This document shows positions 31,530 through 37,561 of a DNA stretch of 37,561 bases, piece after piece. The notes below the pieces were generated by a model, which saw nothing but the letters and a program-made list of their open reading frames with translations, was not told the DNA's origin and searched no databases. The DNA lies in assembly GCF_900099895.1 (NCBI RefSeq), contig NZ_FNDY01000040.1:1-37561 (forward strand). The letters are read 5' to 3'. This stretch comes from Paenibacillus naphthalenovorans (lineage in GTDB: Bacteria > Bacillota > Bacilli > Paenibacillales > NBRC-103111). The translations under genes were made by a program, and so were the position numbers. Position 1 is the stretch's first letter; each line of letters opens with the position of its first letter.

Positions 31530-32864
31530 TCAGATCGCTGGCTTTTTATTTACATCTGCAATGTTAGTATCACCGAGAACGTACGTAAGTCTACCGTCGA
31601 GCGCATTTTCCGCCTGATGCTTATTAAGCAAGCCCTCCCAACGCGCAACGAAAAAGGTGGCGACAGCATACCCTATAATATTGACTGTTGTCCGATAATT
31701 TCCCATGAATCGGTCTGGCGCAAGCATCAGGGCGACTGCGGCCATCGGTATGGAACCTGTTGCCGCCGCAGTTGCTGACAGTGCAACAAATGCGGAGCCC
31801 GGTATTCCAGCCATCCCCTTGGACGTTAACAGCAGAACTCCCAGAAGCACAAGCTGTTCGGCAATGCTCAAATCGGTGCCGGTTGCTTGGGCGAGAAAAA
31901 CCAGTGCCAGCGATAAATAGATTGAGGCCCCGTCCAGATTGAACGAATAACCTGTAGGCACCACAAGTCCGACAACAGCGCGATTGCAGCCGGCGCGCTC
32001 GAACTTATTCATCAGCTGCGGCATGACCGCTTCCGTTGAACCTGTTGCAAACGCGAGAAGAATCTCCTCCCGGACGTAGAGAATTAGTTTCCAGAGACTG
32101 AGACCAACGTATACCCGCATGATGATGGCTAATATAATGAGAAAGGCAAGACACGCGACGGTCATGGCAATAAACAGTTTACCGAATGAAAGGAGCGTGT
32201 TAATCCCGTACTGACTGACGGCGAAGGCCAATGCGCCAAATGTCGCTAGCGCCGTAAGCTTCATGATATAGCCCATAATTTGAAACATGACTTTGTTGGC
32301 ATGTTCGAGGAAATCGACCAGAACCTCCGACGTCCGTCCGCCAATATGGATGATTGCAAAACCGCATAAACAAGATATGAGCAAAACTTGCAATATCGAA
32401 TTGTTTGCGAACGCTCCGATGGCGCTTTCCGGAATCATATTCAGGAAGAAATCCGTCGTGCTGGGAAGCTGCGAGCCCTTGGTCGCTTTAGTGACTGCAT
32501 CCGTTGATAGGGTATCGGTATTGACATTCATTCCCGCACCGGGATTCATTAAGTTTGCAACGACCATGCCGATGATCAGCGCCAAGGTTGTTACGATTTC
32601 GAAGTAGAGGATCGTTTTTCCTCCCATTCTTCCGACGGCTTTTATGTCACCGACCTTGGCAATACCAACGACAACAACTCCAAAAACAAGTGGTGCTATA
32701 ATCATTTTGATCAGTTTGATGAAGCCATCGCCTAGCGGCTTTAGTGCAACGCCGATGGTCGGCCAAAAATAGCCCACCAAAATACCCGCGACGATCGATG
32801 CAATAATCTGAAAAAACAGGCCTTTATAAAAGGGCTTCTTTATTTTCTCAGTTTGCGCATGCAT
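31530..32864 (-). CDS. Dicarboxylate/amino acid:cation symporter (DAACS family, GltP/DctA-like)
   Basis: A 444-residue transporter with eight helices and two re-entrant loops. Hairpin-1-type SQLPSTTDFFLNMIPESAIG and the motif GLVVPTGYSFNLDGASIY place it in the GltP/DctA family, which imports C4-dicarboxylates or glutamate/aspartate with protons or sodium. AAGGAGGAAAAAG precedes the ATG. It is intact in a decayed region; the BKACE fragment downstream could have been its catabolic partner. The 19-bp motif at 33032-33050 lies about 170 bases upstream. Confidence 0.92.
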   Translation of the reverse strand: MHAQTEKIKKPFYKGLFFQIIASIVAGILVGYFWPTIGVALKPLGDGFIKLIKMIIAPLVFGVVVVGIAKVGDIKAVGRMGGKTILYFEIVTTLALIIGMVVANLMNPGAGMNVNTDTLSTDAVTKATKGSQLPSTTDFFLNMIPESAIGAFANNSILQVLLISCLCGFAIIHIGGRTSEVLVDFLEHANKVMFQIMGYIMKLTALATFGALAFAVSQYGINTLLSFGKLFIAMTVACLAFLIILAIIMRVYVGLSLWKLILYVREEILLAFATGSTEAVMPQLMNKFERAGCNRAVVGLVVPTGYSFNLDGASIYLSLALVFLAQATGTDLSIAEQLVLLGVLLLTSKGMAGIPGSAFVALSATAAATGSIPMAAVALMLAPDRFMGNYRTTVNIIGYAVATFFVARWEGLLNKHQAENALDGRLTYVLGDTNIADVNKKPAI

Positions 32865-33031
32865 AATTCTTTTTCCTCCTTCTAACCTTTTACGTAATTT
32901 TTAATAACATTAATTGTACATTTATATAACTTATTATAATGAGTTTGTTTTACACATTCATCATGCGGAATGAACAAGATTAAAATTTTCTTTGTTTGCA
33001 TTGCACAAAATCTGCTTTCTGAGACATGTTT

Positions 33032-33050
33032 TTGTTAATTTATATAACAT
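33032..33050. promoter_or_regulatory. 19-bp motif upstream of the symporter, shared with the Nit1C-like operon
   Basis: TTGTTAATTTATATAACAT differs at one position from 22358-22376. Its orientation relative to the downstream gene is the same in both places (gene on the minus strand), which argues for function over chance. It is AT-rich, so chance cannot be excluded. Confidence 0.45.
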
Positions 33051-33111
33051 GAAACGTAATGAATTGATGGGCGGCAATCCCTCTATCCGCCTGGATCAAA
33101 TGGAATCGGGT

Positions 33112-33157
33112 AAAAAAAAACGAGTGGTATCAGGAATAATTTCCTGAAACCAGCTCG
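33112..33157 (-). terminator. Terminator after the rlmA remnant
   Basis: On the minus strand CGAGCTGGTTTCAGGAA pairs with TTCCTGATACCACTCG (imperfect) and runs into nine T residues. It follows the rlmA C-terminal frame. Confidence 0.8.
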
Positions 33158-33618
33158 CGACTAAAATGTCCAAATCGAATGTAATCTCTGTTAAATTCCG
33201 ATATTTAAAAGCATCAAACCGCGCTTTATCCATAGACCAAGTGAGAGGAGTCATCTGAATCAAAGTTATCAAGCTCCAATGCATTAAGTTTTTTTTGTAT
33301 AACATACATGGAATGCATTCTGCAGCTTGAAATGTCTTGTAAATAGCAACACCGTTTCTTTATTTGAATAAGCCCTTTTTTCGTTGTTATCAAAGAATAC
33401 TTCTCGTAGTCCCCACAGCCTAAATCTGCAACCAGTAAAGGATCAGAAGAAACACCAGTATGCTCCCCGATCACTTTCGTAATCTTTTTGTGCACAGCAT
33501 TGTATAAGTTGCTTTCCATAATGATGTGGCGCCTGGCTTCAAACAATTCCTTCTTGTAATGACTATTGGAAGGATGAGGCGTCAAGTTCAGATATCCATA
33601 TTTTGTAATATCAAACAT
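33117..33618 (-). pseudogene. Broken 23S rRNA (guanine-N1) methyltransferase gene (rlmA-like)
   Basis: The upstream frame has GYLNLTPHPSNSHYKKELFE and the SAM loop LLVADLGCGD, which fit RlmA-type methyltransferases. A second frame supplies the family C-terminus (IQMTPLTWSMDKAR and ITFDLDILVA). The middle domain is missing and the frame is lost, so the gene is decayed. A terminator follows. Confidence 0.65.
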
Positions 33619-34474
33619 GCTGCTTGGAACATATCAGACTCTTAAAATCAACAATTTTCATTGAGCTTTTGCATAGCGGGCACCTAAACGTCGACTCGAA
33701 TTGACTCAAATGTTTTGCACTTTTAGTTTTTTGGGTCTAAAATAGCCGCCGCAAAATAAACCTCCCCTGTACAAGGGAAAGCAATCCACATAAATAAAGA
33801 AAGGCAGAACGATCCGCCTTTCTTCACAATACAGTTTTCTATTGAAATGAAGATTATCAAAAATGGGCAGACTAATCCCTTTTACTCTGTACGTACAAAC
33901 AGAGTCTTTGAACGTATGAAATTACCGGTTCAAAGTCGGGATACGAAGTCTGATATGGTACATTTTTAATAATCCTCCTCAAGTTTTTATCAAACACCTT
34001 AATTCTTATAGTGTTCCTCTAAAGAAAAAGTAAATTAGGGTCGTAGACACGATTTTCCCCTTGTCTAAACTCCCTGAAGAAAAACAAAAATTCCCGTCTT
34101 CCCCCACCATTTTCTCCCAATCGCCGCAACTCCTTTCCCCACAAGGCATGAGAGGCATTTTCGAGTCAAAATCGAGATAAAAATTAAACGGCAATCGGAG
34201 CAAAATAACGGGTTAATAAAATGGGATTATCTGGTTCAATTGTGAACGAAACGAGATAAAAAATAGTGTCCGCAAAGCAGGAGAAAAGACAGGGAAATGA
34301 CAGGGCGTGAAGGCTTAAAAATCGAGTTAGAGCGGGAGTCGAAACTTGAAAAAATGCTTACCTCTTTCCGTCTCAAACCCTTGCAACGCTTGAGTTTTAT
34401 CTGAAATATGCTTGAGAAAGGTATTCGAGAAGATCCCTGCTTTTTCCTGCATTGTTTCCGCCGCGGCATAAGAA
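33619..34474. other. AT-rich gap with no convincing gene
   Basis: About 0.85 kb between the rlmA remnant and the HIRAN-gene terminator. It holds a hairpin (AAGAAAGGC 33797-33805 with GCCTTTCTT 33816-33824). A minus-strand run beginning MQEKAGIFSNTFLKH, about 41 codons long near 34450-34330, has only a weak ribosome site. The two longer minus frames here read like low-complexity chance frames. It may be decayed mobile DNA. Confidence 0.4.
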
Positions 34475-34522
34475 AAAGACTGGAGTTTGATCGGAGGAAT
34501 ATCCGATCGGCTTCCAGTCTTT
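34475..34522 (-). terminator. Terminator of the HIRAN-protein gene
   Basis: AAAGACTGGA and TCCAGTCTTT pair, with an inner GATCGGA/TCCGATC stem. On the minus strand a TTTTTC tract follows. It lies about 115 bases past the stop at 34637. Confidence 0.7.
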
Positions 34523-34533
34523 GGTGAGTTACA

Positions 34534-34579
34534 GGACAGTTATTTTTATTCCTGGACAGTTATTTAGGTGGGTGGACAG
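34534..34579. repeat. Three GGACAG repeats at exact 20-bp spacing
   Basis: GGACAG starts at 34534, 34554 and 34574. The first two extend to GGACAGTTATTT. Two full DNA turns between copies would place them on one face of the helix, as in the multiple transposase-binding sites at ends of IS21- or Tn7-like elements. No transposase is next to them. Confidence 0.55.
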
Positions 34580-34636
34580 GAATTATTGTTTGTTGAAAAA
34601 GAAATAGACGTTTAATGTTCTAAGGAATACCAGATT

Positions 34637-36859
34637 TCAAAGGTTATCCAGACTTGCTTTTCGAATTGCATAATAGCACTCGTCTGCTTTTGTAAGGATC
34701 TCATATGCAAATCTGAATATATCCTCTGAATTATATTGGACGTCTAATAAGCTATATTCTGCAGTTACTGCAATACGATCCTGACCGATGTCCATAATCT
34801 TGCAATTCCCCAATTCCTGATTAATAGAATCAAGCAAATCTTTATCACGCAACATGATTTTTTCACTCTCAGTTAAGTAATCAATATCCTCGATACGGAA
34901 CAATATCATTTCGGGCAAAAATGTAATTATAATCATGACAACAGCATCACTATAATCTGTTAAATGAGTTTTTCCAATAAAATCAACTGCTTCCCATTCT
35001 AATAAGCCTAATTCTGATGGTATTTCTATATTTCGCTTTTCAACCTGAAAACCATATCCCTTATTTTGTAAATACTTTTCAAAATCCTCAACATGCCCGT
35101 TTATCCCCTGCATGAAGTTGGTTACTCTGGTTCCAAGTGCTGTCGCTCTATCTGAAGCTGAACTACTTCGCTTATAAAAAATATCATCTATATTCGAATT
35201 TGTATTTTTCATCGGATTATTATTCCCATTCTTCCATGTCTCTGTGCTTAGATCCGTTGATTCCTCATCAATTGAGGATTTATTAATCATATCTATTATC
35301 TCTTCAATTTTTTTATCTTGCTCAGTTTTTATTTTGATCAATGATTCCCCTAATTCTTGAAGAATTTCCTTTTCAAGACCATATAGAAATTGTAGATTTT
35401 CATCGAATGAGTAACCATCATAAGATCTTCTATAAGTATCTTTTGTTGCCTCAGCTTTACTTGTTATTATTAAACATAATTTCTTAATCTTAGTTTGATC
35501 TTTCAACCCATCAATCACTTCAAGCCGTAAAAAGGTACTATAAATTTGTCCCACTCGGTCTATAAATACCCTATCGTCAGGAAAATCAGGTTCAAATAGT
35601 TCCTTCATATTCAGACATGTTTTCAATAAAAGCTCCTTGAATTTTCCAAAAGCTTCCTGTACTTTGTCAAAGGATATATCTTTCTTATCTTCAATATCTC
35701 GCTTTAGTTCATCAACTAATTTACTTAAAGTAGGCTCATTACTTCTATATGAATCCACATAAGTCAATTCTTCATCTATTGTATCATAGTAATATGTTGG
35801 ATCCTTATACTCGGGATAATCTGAATAAGGGATTCCATCCTCATCATACTCATCCCAAACACTTTCCTCCCAGCTATCCTTTTCCTCAATTCGGGTACTT
35901 TTTCTGATATCTGATATTAATCTCACTTCAATTTCTACACCATAGTTTAGTCCGTTACCCCCTCCAAGAATATCCAATATTCTTGTTTCGAAATTAGTTC
36001 CCTGGTCGATCATTTTCCCAATAGTCTTTGAGTATTCTTTTGGTATCCAACCAATTTGATGACTTCCTCGAACATAAACACCTACAGCGTAAGGGTCATG
36101 TTGATTATTGTAATCTCTTTTTAAGAAGATTTCAGTGGATCGATTTAGTTTTGCTATGATCTCTTGTCTATTTTCATATGTTACTCCAGCTACCCTTACA
36201 ATAAAAAAGTTTTCTTGAATTTCACCATATTTCCGTTCGTTCGACTGATTTGATGGCGTAATCATGCTTTTTTTGCAATTTCCACAGATAGCAATGTGTT
36301 TTTTCTCAGGAATAACATTATTCTGTTGAAAACAAAAAGGACAAGTCACAATAATTATTTTTTCTGCCTCTTCTTTCTTCTTTTCATTTTCTTTATCGAC
36401 GTTGGTAGAATACTTATCTCGGCTATATTTTGAAAGAGATTTCTTGCATCTTCCACAAACTGCTAAATGTAATTTGTTTTTTTGTACCCTGTTCTCTTGA
36501 GAACAATGTGGGCAAATCATTATTGTTTTATTACTGTCTACATTTTCTTGGTGAACATTCTCTCTTGATTTCATACTTTCTTGGGTAAATGTTCTGTTCG
36601 AATAATTACTACTTGATTTATTGTCCTTACTTTGCATCAGAGGGTTTTCTTTTATATTCTTCTTATAAAAACCAACTAATTTCCCTCTATATCTATATAG
36701 TAGGAACCCGCATATGATTATCAACAAGGCACCACTTGTAGTTAAATCTACAACAAAATTAAATAATCCTTCCACAATAATTATCAGTAGCTTCATAACT
36801 ATATAAACAAAAAAAATAATCGCTACTCCATAAATTATCTTCTTCAATGTGCTATTCAT
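34637..36859 (-). CDS. Membrane-anchored protein with two zinc ribbons and a HIRAN domain
   Basis: A 740-residue protein of unknown function. Two N-terminal helices (about 8-30 and 38-56) place the rest in the cytoplasm. Two near-identical zinc ribbons follow: C116/C119/C135/C138 (CPHC...CGRC) and C173/C176/C192/C195 (CPFC...CGNC). Residues 215-316 form a HIRAN domain (VAGVTYENRQEII, LKRDYNNQHDPYAVGVY, IGWIPKEYS), a fold that in HLTF-type proteins binds single-stranded DNA ends. An acidic linker, a helical region and a C-terminal domain of about 160 residues (EWEAVDFIGKTHLTDY onward) follow. GAGGAG precedes the ATG. Base use is much more AT-rich than the neighbours, so I infer transfer. No partner gene is adjacent. 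Confidence 0.75.
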   Translation of the reverse strand: MNSTLKKIIYGVAIIFFVYIVMKLLIIIVEGLFNFVVDLTTSGALLIIICGFLLYRYRGKLVGFYKKNIKENPLMQSKDNKSSSNYSNRTFTQESMKSRENVHQENVDSNKTIMICPHCSQENRVQKNKLHLAVCGRCKKSLSKYSRDKYSTNVDKENEKKKEEAEKIIIVTCPFCFQQNNVIPEKKHIAICGNCKKSMITPSNQSNERKYGEIQENFFIVRVAGVTYENRQEIIAKLNRSTEIFLKRDYNNQHDPYAVGVYVRGSHQIGWIPKEYSKTIGKMIDQGTNFETRILDILGGGNGLNYGVEIEVRLISDIRKSTRIEEKDSWEESVWDEYDEDGIPYSDYPEYKDPTYYYDTIDEELTYVDSYRSNEPTLSKLVDELKRDIEDKKDISFDKVQEAFGKFKELLLKTCLNMKELFEPDFPDDRVFIDRVGQIYSTFLRLEVIDGLKDQTKIKKLCLIITSKAEATKDTYRRSYDGYSFDENLQFLYGLEKEILQELGESLIKIKTEQDKKIEEIIDMINKSSIDEESTDLSTETWKNGNNNPMKNTNSNIDDIFYKRSSSASDRATALGTRVTNFMQGINGHVEDFEKYLQNKGYGFQVEKRNIEIPSELGLLEWEAVDFIGKTHLTDYSDAVVMIIITFLPEMILFRIEDIDYLTESEKIMLRDKDLLDSINQELGNCKIMDIGQDRIAVTAEYSLLDVQYNSEDIFRFAYEILTKADECYYAIRKASLDNL

Positions 36860-37186
36860 AGGAACTCCTCAACCTGAAAGTAAAATTACGTTTTGTCATA
36901 AAACTATTAATATTTTCGACAAATAAAAACTCAAAATAAATAATTTTTCCGAAAAGACACGTTTTCACCATAAATTATACAATAATCATATGCAAAAAAG
37001 CGGAGCAAATGTCATCTCAACAACAATCTGATTCGTACATATCAGAATTAAGTCTGATCGAAAAAGAAGTTTCCCAATAGATAGTTCTTAATGTTGCCTT
37101 GAAGATGAAGCAATACGCCGCTTTAATTGGTTTTTTTATATCAATGGCTATGTTAAATCACACTGTTTATTTTGATCAAAAGAAAT
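36860..37186. other. AT-rich intergenic stretch, no gene seen
   Basis: About 330 bases upstream of the HIRAN gene. It probably holds that gene's promoter, but no clear -35/-10 pair or RNA motif was found. Confidence 0.4.
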
Positions 37187-37206
37187 CCGCCCATTAAAAA
37201 GGCGGG
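37187..37206 (-). terminator. Weak terminator after the GNAT remnant
   Basis: CCGCC and GGCGG pair around ATTAAAAA-type loop sequence; on the minus strand ATTTCTTTTG follows. It is about 25 bases past the GNAT stop. Confidence 0.5.
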
Positions 37207-37231
37207 TAACTTAACTACTGTTAAAAATGCA

Positions 37232-37440
37232 TTAAGGTGTGGCAATAAATCCCGTTTTAATCCCCTTCTTAAATCCAGCACTTTCATAAAATAATAGCGT
37301 TCCTTCTTCTTTTGAACCAGTGAGTAGCATGACTTTATAACAATCATGTTTCCAAGCAATATCTAATGCCCTTTTCAAAAATTGCCGACCCATAGCCTTG
37401 CCTTCTAAATTCAGCATGAGTAACTACTGGATCGGCTACA
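37232..37440 (-). pseudogene. Broken GNAT acetyltransferase, cut by an IS element
   Basis: One frame reads VADPVVTHAEFRRQGYG, the acetyl-CoA loop of GNATs. The frame then shifts near 37390, and the rest continues as RQFLKRALDIAWKHDCYKV and LLFYESAGFKKGIKTGF, a normal GNAT end. The N-terminal half is missing where IS3-like sequence begins near 37436-37445. Confidence 0.65.
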
Positions 37441-37561
37441 CTAAGTTGGACAGAAAAAATAAGGGATTGTAGAATAAACCTATCATCCTAAGGAGCGGAT
37501 CTCTACAATGCCAAAACACCAACGACGTACCTTTACCTCAGAATTTAAAAAACAAATGGTG
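37436..37561 (+). mobile_element. Left end of an IS3-family insertion sequence (continues beyond window)
   Basis: Sequence from TAAGTTGGACAG onward interrupts the GNAT gene and leads into an IS3-type orfA start. The right end is outside the window, so the terminal repeat cannot be checked. Confidence 0.6.
37508..37561 (+). CDS. IS3-family transposase OrfA, N-terminus only
   Basis: MPKHQRRTFTSEFKKQMV is the classic start of IS3-family OrfA helix-turn-helix proteins (RRTFTxEFKxQMV). AGGAG lies upstream at 37491-37495, slightly far. The gene runs off the right edge. Confidence 0.75.
   Translation, partial: MPKHQRRTFTSEFKKQMV

Noticed and set aside
34006..34469. Two minus-strand frames of 65 and 77 codons
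   Set aside because: Low-complexity, no motif, weak ribosome sites and no conserved context.
34534..34579. CRISPR-like spacing
   Set aside because: Repeats are only 6-12 bases and no spacers of regular CRISPR length or cas genes are present.

Overview
The window looks like chromosome from a Gram-positive Bacillota, most likely Paenibacillus or a close Paenibacillaceae relative. The support is strong AGGAGG-type ribosome sites, moderate GC in the conserved genes, a Bacillus-type AhpC/AhpF pair, a CstR-type sulfur repressor, a YdaK/YdaM-like exopolysaccharide pair and hairpin-plus-T terminators. Species cannot be told from sequence reading alone. No rRNA, tRNA or CRISPR was seen.

Layout. (1) 1-1.2 kb: the tail of an unknown gene, its terminator, and an EamA exporter. 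(2) 1.2-8.9 kb: a catabolic operon on the minus strand (DapA-like aldolase, TctC-TctB-TctA uptake system, D-2-hydroxyacid dehydrogenase, LarA-superfamily isomerase). It is controlled by a divergent GntR/FCD regulator, with two near-identical operator candidates in the leader. (3) 8.9-12.5 kb: a persulfide (sulfane sulfur) regulon with a CstR repressor and five sulfur-relay proteins, and three CstR-type operator candidates. (4) 12.6-22.4 kb: a tightly packed ten-gene minus-strand operon, the most unusual part of the window. It carries hallmark genes of the Nit1C type of cluster (MSMEG_0568-like radical SAM, GNAT, MSMEG_0572-like protein, MSMEG_0565-like glycosyltransferase, Sll0787-like AIR-synthase). 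The usual nitrilase is replaced by a two-domain nitrilase whose second half is dead, and an amidohydrolase, a MetF-like protein, an FMN reductase and a FabH-like ketosynthase are added. A divergent MocR regulator sits next to it. (5) 24-30.2 kb: SelO, AhpF, AhpC and the YdaM/YdaK-like pair. (6) 30.2-33.6 kb: a decayed region with remnants of a GntR/FCD regulator, an EamA transporter, the 5' part of a group II intron, a BKACE enzyme end and rlmA, around one intact dicarboxylate/glutamate-type symporter. (7) 33.6-37.6 kb: AT-rich accessory DNA with GGACAG repeats every 20 bp, a novel-looking membrane-anchored double-zinc-ribbon HIRAN protein, a broken GNAT gene, and the start of an IS3-family element running off the edge.

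How the parts fit. Module 2 probably imports a hydroxy- or keto-carboxylate, then isomerises, oxidises and cleaves it. Module 3 detoxifies reactive sulfur. Module 4 probably makes or breaks down a small nitrogen compound through C-N chemistry, radical chemistry, glycosyl transfer and acyl condensation; its product is unknown. A 19-bp motif with one mismatch lies upstream of both module 4 and the symporter in region 6, which hints at a shared regulator.
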